Positions 9,801-17,972 of a stretch of 64,000 nucleotides of DNA are shown piece after piece. The position numbers were made by a program, and so were the translations under genes. The notes beneath the pieces were generated by a model. The model ran no database searches. It was not told where the DNA came from and saw only the letters and a program-made list of their open reading frames with translations. Source of the DNA: Bacteroidota bacterium (GTDB lineage: Bacteria > Bacteroidota > Bacteroidia > Palsa-965); NCBI GenBank assembly GCA_020402865.1, contig JADBYT010000017.1, positions 58,656 through 122,655 on the forward strand, in the 5' to 3' direction. Position 1 is the first letter of the stretch. Each line of letters opens with the position of its first letter.

Positions 9801-11588
9801 ACCACTACAAGCTATGTGGTGCAGGTAACCAATGCCGCCAACTGTACCGATACCGATACTGTGCAGGTTATTGTAAATGCATTGCCCAACGTACAGGCAG
9901 GTAACGATGTCACTATTTGTGCCAATAGTTCAACCCAGCTTAACGCTTCAGGAGCACAAACGTATGTGTGGACACCCGCGGCCGGTTTGTCGAGCACCAC
10001 TTCGGCTTCGCCCACGGCTACACCCGCTGTAACCACTACCTACGCCGTTACCGGCACCGATGCCAACGGCTGCAGCAATACCGACAGTGTAACCGTTACA
10101 CTCACCACCGTGCTCACCGTTTCGGCTGGTAATGATGTAACTATTTGTTCGGGAGGCAGCACACAGCTTTCTACATCGGGCGGCGTGAGTTATACCTGGA
10201 CACCTTCGGCCGGATTGAATAACCCGAACATTGCCAACCCTGTGGCTACACCGGCCGCAACCACTACGTATGTGGTGCAGGTAACGGATGCAAACGGCTG
10301 TCAGGGAACCGATACGGTTACTGTAAACGTAAGCAGTCCGGTAACGCTGGCCGTGGCCGGAGCACAAACAATTTGCATTGGTCAAACGGCTACCATTTCA
10401 GCAACCCCTTCGGGTGGCAGCGGGCCTTATACCTACACGTGGAGCAACAGCCTCAACGGGGCTGGTCCGCACAGTGTTTCTCCGGGTGTAACCACCACGT
10501 ATTCAGTAAGTGTTACTGATTCTACCGGTTGTGCATCGGCGCAGCAAACCATTACAGTTACGGTGAATCCGCCGCTCAACCTGTCGGTAACCGGCAACAG
10601 CACCATTTGCAGCGGAGCTTCGGCAACGCTTACGGCAAGTGGACTTGGTGGCGACGGAACCTATTCTTACAACTGGCAGCCGGGCAACCAGAACACGGCT
10701 TCCATAACCGTACAACCCACAGCCACCACTGTGTACACCGTAACACTTACTGACGCCTGCGGCACACCGGCGCAAACAGCCTCTGTAACCATTACGGTTG
10801 CGCCAGCACCTGCTGTAACTATTTCAGCCAATACGGTTTCAGGCTGTGCACCTTTGTGCGTAACGTTTAGCGGACAAACCACAGCAAACTGCATCAGCTC
10901 GAACTGGGATTTTGGCGATGGGAATACTTCAACCGCCAGCGGCCCGGTAAACTGTTACACACAAACCGGCAGCTACACCGTTATTTATACCTGCACCGAC
11001 AACAACGGCTGCATTGGTTCCGATACTATTGTAAACATGATTACAGTTGCAGCCGAGCCCGTGGCTGTGTACACCGTTACACCTGCAGATCCGGTGCTGG
11101 TACTTACGCCCTCTACGCCGTTGCAAATTTGTTTCGACGACAATACACCGGGAGCTGGCACCTGGAACTGGAATTTCAACAATTCCAACTCATCGCTCGA
11201 AGCGCCGTGTTTTACAGTAACCGATACCGGGAACTATTGCGCTGATCTTGTTGTAAGCACATCAAGTGGTTGTGATGATACAACACAGTATTGCCTGCGT
11301 GTAGTATCAGAAGCAGTATTCACAATTCCCAACGTATTTACACCCAACGCCGATGGGAATAACGATGTATTTACCATTACCGGCACCGGAATAAAAAATG
11401 TGCGCTGCTACATTTTTGATCGCTGGGGCGTGAAAGTAGGAGAGTGGGATGCCGCCAACGGTGGCTGGGACGGACGCACCAGCAGCGGGCAGCAGGTTGT
11501 TGACGGAGTTTATTATTACACAGCAGAGGTAACTGATTTCAACAACAAGGTTGAAGAGCGAAGCGGATATGTGCAATTGATCCGATAA
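6888..11588 (+). CDS. Large secreted Gly-rich/Ig-like repeat protein, T9SS type B
   Basis: About 1566 residues. MKLICRISAIALF...LLAQQ is a Sec signal peptide, so the ATG at 6888 is preferred to the GTG just before it. The N-terminal third is a beta-rich domain with a Gly-rich region (about residues 245-540). Ten Ig/PKD-like repeats of about 75 residues follow, each with two Cys (near CxGxxTTL and NGCT) and the motif GTYVWNGG in the first five of the nine regular units. Then come two PKD-like domains (one with WDFGDGN) and a C-terminal gliding-motility-type (CHU_C) domain starting PNVFTPNADGNNDVF with DRWG and WDGR motifs. That domain is the type B T9SS signal. It is expected at the cell surface or released, probably adhesive. 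A terminator follows at 11630. Confidence 0.85.
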   Translation: MKLICRISAIALFSCFAFSPLLAQQGVHGPRTITAANTVVNEYTPLTASVAANATFISVTNSTLNGNGRFTANLAPGDLIMIIQIQGISLNGTLNGTIANPVDTSWGQVLNYNNCGRYEFAQVKSVPSATSIELDCGLQYSYSTGGTNRAQVVRVPRWTTLTVNAGAGITADDWNGAVGGIVAVETQGNITLNGTIDATGRGFRGGALLENVTAFGVDNMGSTDPTYGAEKGEGIAGYQADYDPMGGRYGRGAAANGGGGGCGHNGGGGGGANGGVTANWRGMGIADPNAAYTAAWNLDPQYGLNYLTTLTTANSAGGGRGGYCFSDQNSNALTAGPSNYSAAPVGWGGDGRRWQSAGLGGRPLNYSTGRLFLGGGGGAGDQNQSQGGAGGDGGGLIYIMCYGNLSGTGTVVSNGNNGANSQGAAPFNSYAGRDAAGGGGAGGTIIINTVGTLTGVTATANGGTGGNQVMSAGAFYPGGVGAINEAEGPGGGGGGGHIAISTGAITRTANGGNNGTTNSGALSEFPPNGAMRGGLGTTNASITNFSLAATGTSICSGQTATLTATVNGTPPSPQSILWYTASAGGNPIFTGSSFTTPVLTATTTYWVGTCPGTYRIPVTVTVNPSPPADAGLNTSICNGGSTTLTATGGGTYVWNGGTLVNAAGASQTVSPTVTTTYTVAVTLNGCTANDQVTVTVNPVPNADAGANTSICEGTSTTITATGGGTYVWNGGTLVNASGASQSVTPATSTTYTVTVTGANGCTANDQVTVIVNPAPVANAGNDITICVGNDTNLVATGGGTYVWNGGALVNASGASQTVTPATTTTYTVTVTGSNGCTDTDEITVTVNAAPVAAAGTDQSVCEGSQATLNASGGGTYIWNGGSLVNASGASQTVIPSATTDYVVTVSLGNGCTANDTVRVTVNANPAAAAGNDVTICAGAQTTLSGGGGGTYVWNGGALVNASGAVQNVSPATTTSYVVQVTNAANCTDTDTVQVIVNALPNVQAGNDVTICANSSTQLNASGAQTYVWTPAAGLSSTTSASPTATPAVTTTYAVTGTDANGCSNTDSVTVTLTTVLTVSAGNDVTICSGGSTQLSTSGGVSYTWTPSAGLNNPNIANPVATPAATTTYVVQVTDANGCQGTDTVTVNVSSPVTLAVAGAQTICIGQTATISATPSGGSGPYTYTWSNSLNGAGPHSVSPGVTTTYSVSVTDSTGCASAQQTITVTVNPPLNLSVTGNSTICSGASATLTASGLGGDGTYSYNWQPGNQNTASITVQPTATTVYTVTLTDACGTPAQTASVTITVAPAPAVTISANTVSGCAPLCVTFSGQTTANCISSNWDFGDGNTSTASGPVNCYTQTGSYTVIYTCTDNNGCIGSDTIVNMITVAAEPVAVYTVTPADPVLVLTPSTPLQICFDDNTPGAGTWNWNFNNSNSSLEAPCFTVTDTGNYCADLVVSTSSGCDDTTQYCLRVVSEAVFTIPNVFTPNADGNNDVFTITGTGIKNVRCYIFDRWGVKVGEWDAANGGWDGRTSSGQQVVDGVYYYTAEVTDFNNKVEERSGYVQLIR
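8760..10805 (+). repeat. Nine tandem units of about 225 bp coding for Ig-like domains
   Basis: The coding DNA repeats with a period near 225 bases. The first five units share long near-identical tracts around ggcggcggcacgtatgt and the following tggaa(c/t)ggcgg, whereas units 6-9 are more diverged. The gradient implies recent expansion at the 5' side. Confidence 0.8.
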
Positions 11589-11629
11589 ACATTTCTAAAC
11601 TTTAGATCAGAAGTTCAATTTCTTTTTTG

Positions 11630-11664
11630 AACCCGGACAGTACAAGCTGTTCGGGTTCTTTTGT
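11630..11664 (+). terminator. Rho-independent terminator
   Basis: AACCCGGACAG (11630-11640) pairs with CTGTTCGGGTT (11647-11657) with one G-U pair and a 6-base loop, followed by CTTTTGT. It ends the 6888-11588 transcript. Confidence 0.8.
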
Positions 11665-11708
11665 ATCTTTCCGAACGCTACAACATTATACACGCATCCT
11701 ATATGCTC

Positions 11709-13385
11709 ATGAAAACACAGTTACTAGGCATTCTTGCACTCCCTGCTTTCCTTTTTTCTCTTTCACTTTCTGCACAGCAGTCCGTAGGGCCGGTGTCTGG
11801 AGGCATGTCGGGCGGAGCCTGTTTGAATTGTGTGCAGGTTCAGAACGGATCAGGTGTGCTGGGCGAAATTTACCGGCGTGATACCTGCGGCTTAAATTAT
11901 GTAACCGCTTCCGAAAAAGTCAGCCAGCGGGTGTCTCCTCCGGGGCCGGTGCAACCTATCACAGTAGCCATAAGCGGCATGCCCTCATGTGCTGTAATTG
12001 AGCGGGCATTTGTGTGGGCTAATGCATCGGGTACAGGTGTGGCCATTAATATCAACATTACCAATCCGGCTGGTAATACAGGAACATTCCCGATGACGCT
12101 GATTGGCTCCGGGCAGGATAAATGCTGGGGATATCCCGGCACACATTCTTACCGTGCCGATATTCCGGCTTCGGCCATTGCCGGAAACGGCAACTATGTG
12201 TTCAGCGGTTTTCCCACAGGCAGCACTGATGATGTGGACGGATTTACATTTATGATTATTTACCGTGATCCGTCTGCTACCTGGGAAGGGCACATGGTGA
12301 TTAAAGACGGAGCCATTGTGCAAATCGGCAGCAACGCATCTGATACCATTTTCAATCTCAATGTATGTGATACATCGGTAGCCAACGAGCGTGCATTTAT
12401 GGCCATTGGCGATTTGCAGAACGTGGGCAGTGCATACCTGTTTAATAATGGCCCGCTGGTAACTTACACTGAAGACTGGTGGGATTTCTTCGACGGGCCT
12501 ACCTCGCCGTTCTGGCCTTCGCAAACGCAGTCTATTTTTACCGTTGCTTCCACCGGCGATTGCTACAACGTTGTAATGACCGGCATCTATTATCAAACGG
12601 CTAATTGCAATGTATGTGTGCCGCAACCGCCGGGCACATTGTCGCTGCAAACTACCGGTACATCGGCCTGTCCGGGCGGCACCATGTCGGCCACTACCAC
12701 GCCCACCAGCGGCAATCCACCTTATTCGTACCTCTGGCAGCCGGGCGGGCAGACTACGCAAACCATTAACAACCTTGCAGCCGGCACCTACACAGTAACT
12801 GTAACAGACGGCACCGGCTGCAGTGCGGGCACTGATACGGTAACGGTAACCAACTATCCGGCACCCATCGGCCAGTTTGCTTTATCGCCTTCACCCACGG
12901 CCAGCTATCCCGGTCAGCTTTGCTTTAACGATCAGACACCTGCCGGCGCAGCCTGGCTGTGGCAGGTGGATTCAGCCACGTTTGTAACTTCATCGGCCTG
13001 CTACACGTTAACCGACACCGGCAACATCTGCGTACAGCTTATTGTGACTGATGCAAATGGTTGTCTGGATACAGTAGTGCAATGCGTGCGCGTACTCGGC
13101 GAAGGTTCTATCTGGGCGCCCAACGTATTTACACCCAACGGCGATGGAAACAACGATGTGTTTTTACCGACCTGGCAACTCATGGCCAGCATCAAATGCA
13201 CTATTTACGACCGCTGGGGCATGAAAATGTATGAGTGGGATGGCTTAACCGGATCGTGGGACGGGCGCTCCATGAACGGGAAGGAAGCCTCAGACGGTGT
13301 ATATTATTATGTAATTGATGCGGTTGATTTGCAGGGCACCGCCAAAAACCTCACCGGCTTTGTGCATCTGATTCGTCCGCGATAA
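11709..13385 (+). CDS. Secreted SprB/PKD-repeat protein, T9SS type B
   Basis: 558 residues from the ATG at 11709 (another ATG lies at 11703). The signal peptide MKTQLLGILALPAFLFSLSLSAQ fixes the start region. Residues about 25-315 form an unassigned Cys-containing beta domain (VIERAFVWANASGTG, WEGHMVIKDG). A SprB-like repeat (PPYSYLWQPGGQTTQTINNL) and a PKD-like domain follow, then a CHU_C sorting domain with PNVFTPNGDGNNDVF, DRWGMKMYEWDG and SWDGR. It is exported by T9SS with type B processing, and the surface role is unknown. It lies between its own terminators, so it is a monocistronic unit. Its last 150 residues closely resemble those of the preceding protein. Confidence 0.85.
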   Translation: MKTQLLGILALPAFLFSLSLSAQQSVGPVSGGMSGGACLNCVQVQNGSGVLGEIYRRDTCGLNYVTASEKVSQRVSPPGPVQPITVAISGMPSCAVIERAFVWANASGTGVAININITNPAGNTGTFPMTLIGSGQDKCWGYPGTHSYRADIPASAIAGNGNYVFSGFPTGSTDDVDGFTFMIIYRDPSATWEGHMVIKDGAIVQIGSNASDTIFNLNVCDTSVANERAFMAIGDLQNVGSAYLFNNGPLVTYTEDWWDFFDGPTSPFWPSQTQSIFTVASTGDCYNVVMTGIYYQTANCNVCVPQPPGTLSLQTTGTSACPGGTMSATTTPTSGNPPYSYLWQPGGQTTQTINNLAAGTYTVTVTDGTGCSAGTDTVTVTNYPAPIGQFALSPSPTASYPGQLCFNDQTPAGAAWLWQVDSATFVTSSACYTLTDTGNICVQLIVTDANGCLDTVVQCVRVLGEGSIWAPNVFTPNGDGNNDVFLPTWQLMASIKCTIYDRWGMKMYEWDGLTGSWDGRSMNGKEASDGVYYYVIDAVDLQGTAKNLTGFVHLIRPR

Positions 13386-13407
13386 TTTGTAAACGACACA
13401 ACATAAG

Positions 13408-13444
13408 AATTGAGCATCTTTGTAAAAAGGTGCTCAATTTTTTT
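13408..13444 (+). terminator. Rho-independent terminator
   Basis: AATTGAGCA (13408-13416) pairs exactly with TGCTCAATT (13431-13439) and runs into seven T's. It ends the 11709-13385 gene. The next gene starts only four bases later. Confidence 0.85.
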
Positions 13445-13447
13445 GCG

Positions 13448-13816
13448 ATGAACTTTTGGTGGAGAGCTTTTTTGTTGCCATTGTGTGCAATAATTCTCAA
13501 TTATCTTCTTGTCGTAATGTTCAGATCCGGTGGTGGTCACACAGGAGGACTCATAGGTGTATATGTATTGATTTACCTGATATTTCTGTTTACAGCCTCG
13601 TTTGTTATTTCCGGATATATTGCTTTATTCAAAAAGAAAAATAATAACATTCTTTTTTATGTTGTCTGGATGATTGCGCTTACAGTGTTTCACTACAAGC
13701 TGTTTAAGGATTTCGAACAACCGTTTGAATTTTACGTCCCTTCTTACGGTACAGCACTTTTATTTATTGCAATCGAATATTGGCTGTACAGGAAAAAAGT
13801 TAAATCAGCTTCGTAA
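13448..13816 (+). CDS. Small four-helix membrane protein of unknown function
   Basis: 122 residues with four hydrophobic segments (about residues 7-25, 39-60, 71-86 and 98-113) and a basic tail RKKVKSAS. No family is recognised. The ATG at 13448 is used because the alternative upstream start would lie inside the preceding terminator. It converges with the NlpC/P60 gene, with four bases between the stop codons. Confidence 0.6.
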   Translation: MNFWWRAFLLPLCAIILNYLLVVMFRSGGGHTGGLIGVYVLIYLIFLFTASFVISGYIALFKKKNNNILFYVVWMIALTVFHYKLFKDFEQPFEFYVPSYGTALLFIAIEYWLYRKKVKSAS

Positions 13817-13820
13817 ATAC

Positions 13821-14333
13821 CTACTTCAACCGCCCGCCTTTAAAAAAGTATTTGGTATAATACGCCTCATCGAGCGAACTGATGATGACGCCTTTTTTGG
13901 TGGATGCATGCACAAAGCGCCGGTTCTGGAGATACACGCCTACGTGCGAAACCTTATCGCCGCCTATTTTAAAGAAAACCAGATCGCCTTCCTGAAGGTT
14001 TTTTTCGCCCACGCTTTCGCATTTACTCCAGAGTGTGGCTGCCGAGCCGCTAATGGTTTTCTTGTACACCGCCTGATACAGGGCTGCCGAAAATCCCGAG
14101 CAATCGACCCCGGCTTTTGTTTTGCCGCCATATTGGTAGGGTACGCCGTACCAGTCATCGACAAAGCGGTAAAGTACCAGATTGGTCACGGATGCGGCGG
14201 GTACCTGCAGCTTTTCGGCATACTTCTGTTTCAGTGCTTTATCGGCAGCTGATTCAGAAGAGGCACCATCGCGGCCATGGCGGCAGGCGGCCACAAGCAG
14301 CAAGGCAAAAAGCAACACACAAAGCCGGTTCAT
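13821..14333 (-). CDS. NlpC/P60 family cell-wall peptidase lipoprotein
   Basis: 170 residues starting MNRLCVLLFALLLVAAC: a lipoprotein signal with lipobox VAAC, which supports the ATG at 14333. The papain-like NlpC/P60 catalytic set is visible: Cys in VDCSGF, His in SHVGVYL and a third polar residue, His in FVHAS. The motif GDLVFF is typical of the fold. It would cut within peptidoglycan stem peptides (gamma-D-Glu-diamino-acid bond in most relatives) from a membrane anchor. It is transcribed divergently from the YfiR gene. Confidence 0.88.
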   Translation of the reverse strand: MNRLCVLLFALLLVAACRHGRDGASSESAADKALKQKYAEKLQVPAASVTNLVLYRFVDDWYGVPYQYGGKTKAGVDCSGFSAALYQAVYKKTISGSAATLWSKCESVGEKNLQEGDLVFFKIGGDKVSHVGVYLQNRRFVHASTKKGVIISSLDEAYYTKYFFKGGRLK

Positions 14334-14336
14334 ACT

Positions 14337-14344
14337 CAAATTTA
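14337..14344 (-). promoter_or_regulatory. Possible -7 box (TAAATTTG on minus strand)
   Basis: The box matches TAnnTTTG and ends three bases before the NlpC/P60 ATG, so any transcript from it would start at or within the start codon. No -33 partner is clear. Confidence 0.3.
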
Positions 14345-14417
14345 CCTGTGGCAAAGCCCGTGCCGGATGTAAAGCGCGGTAATTTGTGAGCGGCGTGGTG
14401 TTGAAAACGGGAAGGGC

Positions 14418-14447
14418 TTGCGGGATATACTTAAATCGTTATTTTTG
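14418..14447 (+). promoter_or_regulatory. Promoter for the YfiR-TPR pair
   Basis: A TTG at 14418-14420 lies 19 bases before TATTTTTG at 14440-14447, a fair match to the Bacteroidota TTTG/TAnnTTTG promoter. It would give a leader of about 40 bases before the ATG at 14496. Confidence 0.45.
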
Positions 14448-14495
14448 ACCCCGGCCGGTAATCAGTTTGGCCTGCTTTTTGTCTTTCACCGCTCC

Positions 14496-15023
14496 ATGAA
14501 TCGTTTGCTGCTGTCAATACTGGTTTTATGCCTTCCCGTGCTTATGGGGATGCAAACCGTATCGCGCGGCGACACCAATGCCCGTATTAAAGCGGTGTTC
14601 ATGTACAATTTCACCCGCTACATTGAATGGCCCGAAACGGCAGCCAGCGGCAACTTCGTAATTAACGTATTTGGTTCCAATACTCCTTTGGTGGCAGAGT
14701 TAAATAATCTTGCAAAAACAAAAACAGTTGGAACCCAAAAGATAGAAATACGTAATACTACCAGTTTAGATGCCATAGGCAATTCTCATATTCTTTTTGT
14801 ATGCGGCGATAATCCGACTCCTCTCTCCGAAATCCTCACGAAAATTAAAGGGAAGAATGTTTTGCTGGTTACCGAAAAGCCCGGCTATGCACGCCTGGGC
14901 TCAGCCATTAATTTCGTAGTAGTACAGAACAAACAAAAATTCGAACTCAACAAGGCCAACGCCGAGAAATACAACCTGAAAGTAAGTACAACCCTTGTCC
15001 AGCTGGGCATACCTGTAGAATAA
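14496..15023 (+). CDS. YfiR family periplasmic protein (DUF4154)
   Basis: 175 residues from the ATG at 14496, where the signal peptide MNRLLLSILVLCLPVLMGMQ begins. The hallmarks of the family are present: IKAVFMYNFTRYIEWPE near the N-terminus, NVLLVTEKPG, and the INFVVVQNKQKFELN region near the C-terminus. In Pseudomonas YfiR is a periplasmic repressor of the diguanylate cyclase YfiN. No GGDEF protein is adjacent here; a TPR protein and a HAMP-SpoIIE phosphatase follow instead. Three bases separate it from the next gene, so the two are probably co-transcribed. Confidence 0.85.
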   Translation: MNRLLLSILVLCLPVLMGMQTVSRGDTNARIKAVFMYNFTRYIEWPETAASGNFVINVFGSNTPLVAELNNLAKTKTVGTQKIEIRNTTSLDAIGNSHILFVCGDNPTPLSEILTKIKGKNVLLVTEKPGYARLGSAINFVVVQNKQKFELNKANAEKYNLKVSTTLVQLGIPVE

Positions 15024-15026
15024 AGC

Positions 15027-15962
15027 ATGAAGACGCTTTTATACATACGTATCATCTTACTGTTTGCGGCATTTTTGCCGGGAGCGGCAGGAGTGTACGC
15101 GCAGAGCCCGGTGCATATAAACGCCGCCCAGCTGCTCATGCAACAGGGAAACCCCGACAGTGCGCTTGTACAGATTAACAAACATTTCGCGCAGCCCGGA
15201 ACCGCTTCTGATGCACTTGGCTACTTTGTGAAAGGGCAGATTTACAAGGAACTCTACAAAAAATACAGTCCCACCGAACCGCTTAGCTGGTATCTCGATT
15301 CGTCTTTTGCCGTATTAAAGCAGGCTCAGAAATATTCCACAGATTCGGCCCAGCAGGTAAATATTCGCCGGACACTGCTGTTTATTGCCAGCCGTTACTA
15401 CAACAGCGCCGCCGACCGGCTTGATTCGGCCAATGTGGATAAGGCGCGCAAGTGCTACGATAAATACCGCATCATTACGCTTCAGGCCGATCCGAAAACC
15501 AATCTTACGCAAACGGATATCGAGTTTTATCTGGCGCTGGAAACACTTTACGAGGATATTTACACCCGAAACCGTGGAAACGAGAAGGCTGACCCATTCT
15601 TTAAACTGGCCGAAGAACTGCTGAATAAAATTCTGGTGCTTGATCCCAACAATTATGCGGCACATTACCGCCTCAGCTTGTTGTATTGGAATAAAGGAGT
15701 GGATATTATCCTCAGCATTCCGCTTGATGCCTCCATTCCGGAAGCGGAGCAGAAGCAGGACGAAGCACTCATGTGGTTCCAAAAGGCGCTTCCCCATGCC
15801 GAGAAAGCTTATGAAATTAATCCGAAACGCGTGGAAACACTGATCGTATTGTCGGGAATTTATTACTCCATGAATGATTTCGAAAAGTCGAAATTCTTCG
15901 ATCAGTTGCGACTGGAGCTGGAGCGTGAACAGCAGCAGAAGCCTCAGGGAGGAGGAAAATAA
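15027..15962 (+). CDS. Exported tetratricopeptide-repeat protein
   Basis: 311 residues with a signal peptide (MKTLLYIRIILLFAAFLPGAAGVYAQ) and helical TPR-like repeats, clearest at about residues 32-60, 197-225 and 250-295 (YEINPKRVETLIVLSGIYYSMNDFEKS). It probably acts as a periplasmic binding scaffold. Its position directly after YfiR suggests a shared signalling or envelope role. A strong terminator follows at 15982. Confidence 0.7.
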   Translation: MKTLLYIRIILLFAAFLPGAAGVYAQSPVHINAAQLLMQQGNPDSALVQINKHFAQPGTASDALGYFVKGQIYKELYKKYSPTEPLSWYLDSSFAVLKQAQKYSTDSAQQVNIRRTLLFIASRYYNSAADRLDSANVDKARKCYDKYRIITLQADPKTNLTQTDIEFYLALETLYEDIYTRNRGNEKADPFFKLAEELLNKILVLDPNNYAAHYRLSLLYWNKGVDIILSIPLDASIPEAEQKQDEALMWFQKALPHAEKAYEINPKRVETLIVLSGIYYSMNDFEKSKFFDQLRLELEREQQQKPQGGGK

Positions 15963-15981
15963 AGCATACGCACAAAAAATT

Positions 15982-16017
15982 AAGCCGCTTTTCAGCAAGG
16001 AAAGCGGCTTTGTTGTT
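15982..16017 (+). terminator. Rho-independent terminator
   Basis: AAGCCGCTTT (15982-15991) pairs perfectly with AAAGCGGCTT (16001-16010), followed by TGTTGTT. It separates the YfiR-TPR transcript from the phosphatase gene. Confidence 0.75.
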
Positions 16018-16136
16018 AAAACACCTCTGCCGGGTTGTCACAATTAAATTTATGTAGTAATTTGGTTTGGCAGCATTTAAAGCAGGTTTGACGATTCGTC
16101 ATTCAAAAAAATACTGCAACTTTGTAGTCAAACCTC

Positions 16137-17927
16137 ATGGCATTTCGTTTTACAATAAGCAGAAAGATCAGCCTGGGCTTCGGTGTGTTAATTTTTTTGA
16201 CACTCGTGGCCTTCGCGCTTACGCTTATGACCATAAGCAAGAGCCGCAAGAACAACGATGAGGTGGCCAATATCTACACCCCGTCTATTGACGCGCTTCA
16301 GGAAATGCGTTTGCTGGTGGCCCGCTCGCGCAACTACATTACCAGCTGGATTAAGGTTGAGTTGTTTTCGTATGATAAAGAGCGTTTGCGTATCCTTATC
16401 AATACCGATTATCCTAAACTGGAAAAAGAGCTGGATGCGCTTTCGGTTAACTGGAGTGAGTCGGACAGGCTGTTAATTGATTCAATTTTTGTGGATTGCC
16501 GCAGCCTTTGGGATGCGCACCGCAAAGTAATGAGCAGTTTGAGCCAGCCGTCGGATTACAGTGATGCGAATATTATGTTTTTTATTGAGCCAATGGTGCT
16601 TGATGATGATGAGGATGTGCAGCAGTACACGCGTCGTATTACCATTAAGCTCGACAGGCTTATTGAAGCCCAGTACAAAGCCGCCTCACAAAAACGAAAG
16701 GAAATTATTGATTCATTTCAGCTTTTGCAGTTTGTAGTACTGCTTCTGCTTATTGTGTTGCCCGCCGGCGGTATTATCATTGCCATGTTTACCACGCGAA
16801 GTATTACGCGGCCTGTAAATTCACTGCGCAACATACTTTCTAAAATGGCCCGTGGTGTGCTGCCTCAGGAACCGATAAAAAACCGCCACGATGAAATCGG
16901 CGATATGTCAATGGCCCTCAACAGCCTTGTATCGTCGCTCAAAAGTACCACTGAGTTTGCGCACGAAGTAGGTTCGGGCAACTTTAACTCGCATTACCAG
17001 CCGCTTTCTGAAGAAGATACCCTTGGTTATGCCCTGCTGCGAATGCGTGCTGATTTGCGGGAGAACGAACGTGTACTCGAAGCCAAAGTAATTGAACGCA
17101 CCGAAGAGGTTGTGCGGCAGAAAGAAGAAATCGAAGTACAGAACCGTAAACTCGAAATCCTTTACAAACACGTTACCGACAGTATCCGTTACGCCAAACG
17201 TTTGCAGGATGCTATTTTGCCCGCTCCGGTAACTGTAAACCGCCTGCTGCCAGAGTCGTTTATCCTGTTCAAGCCCAAAGACATTGTTAGCGGCGATTTT
17301 TACTGGCTGCACGAGAAAAACGGTAAAATTATTGTGGCCGCCATCGACTGTACAGGCCACGGTGTGCCGGGTGCTTTTATGAGTATTGTGGCGCACAATA
17401 TGCTCAATCAGGTAATCCGCCTCAAAGAAGTGCAAACGGCTGGTCAGGTACTTGATCAACTAAATAAACTGGCCGCAAAAACCATTAACCAGCAGGTCGA
17501 TGATTCGGCCGTGCGTGACGGGATGGACATGACCATCTGCATTATCGACCCTGAAACACGTACAATGGAAATGGCCGGAGCCAACAACCCGCTTTATCTC
17601 TTCCGTAATGGGGAGTTAAAGGAGTTCAAGGCCGATAAAGTGGCTATTGGTTATACTGAATACGGCGGGCCGCACAGCTTTTCAAATACAACCATCCAGC
17701 TTGAAAAAGGCGATATGATTTACCTTTCTTCCGATGGATATGCCGATCAGTTTGGCGGTCCCAAAGGCAAGAAATTTATGGTAGGTCAATTCCGCAGTTT
17801 TCTCACTTCCATCCACCAGAAATCAATGGAAGTACAGCGCAAAATGCTTGATGAGACCCTCGAAAACTGGCGTGGAAATCTGGAACAGGTGGATGATGTG
17901 CTGGTAATCGGGTTCCGGATTCAGTAA
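16137..17927 (+). CDS. HAMP-domain SpoIIE/PP2C-type serine phosphatase
   Basis: 596 residues: TM1 (about 11-33), a roughly 160-residue periplasmic sensor domain, TM2 (about 196-219), HAMP (about 220-275), a coiled coil (about 310-345), then a PPM/SpoIIE phosphatase domain from about 375. Metal-binding motifs are intact: SGDFYW, DCTGHGVPGAFMS, GMDMTICIID and SSDGYADQ. The protein should sense something outside the cytoplasmic membrane and dephosphorylate a cytosolic target, typically an anti-sigma-factor antagonist, although no such partner lies nearby. It sits downstream of YfiR and TPR genes but beyond a terminator, so it may have its own promoter. Confidence 0.88.
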   Translation: MAFRFTISRKISLGFGVLIFLTLVAFALTLMTISKSRKNNDEVANIYTPSIDALQEMRLLVARSRNYITSWIKVELFSYDKERLRILINTDYPKLEKELDALSVNWSESDRLLIDSIFVDCRSLWDAHRKVMSSLSQPSDYSDANIMFFIEPMVLDDDEDVQQYTRRITIKLDRLIEAQYKAASQKRKEIIDSFQLLQFVVLLLLIVLPAGGIIIAMFTTRSITRPVNSLRNILSKMARGVLPQEPIKNRHDEIGDMSMALNSLVSSLKSTTEFAHEVGSGNFNSHYQPLSEEDTLGYALLRMRADLRENERVLEAKVIERTEEVVRQKEEIEVQNRKLEILYKHVTDSIRYAKRLQDAILPAPVTVNRLLPESFILFKPKDIVSGDFYWLHEKNGKIIVAAIDCTGHGVPGAFMSIVAHNMLNQVIRLKEVQTAGQVLDQLNKLAAKTINQQVDDSAVRDGMDMTICIIDPETRTMEMAGANNPLYLFRNGELKEFKADKVAIGYTEYGGPHSFSNTTIQLEKGDMIYLSSDGYADQFGGPKGKKFMVGQFRSFLTSIHQKSMEVQRKMLDETLENWRGNLEQVDDVLVIGFRIQ

Positions 17928-17972
17928 CAGATTATCTGTTTTTTATTATCTTTCGGATAATCAGTTCAGCAC

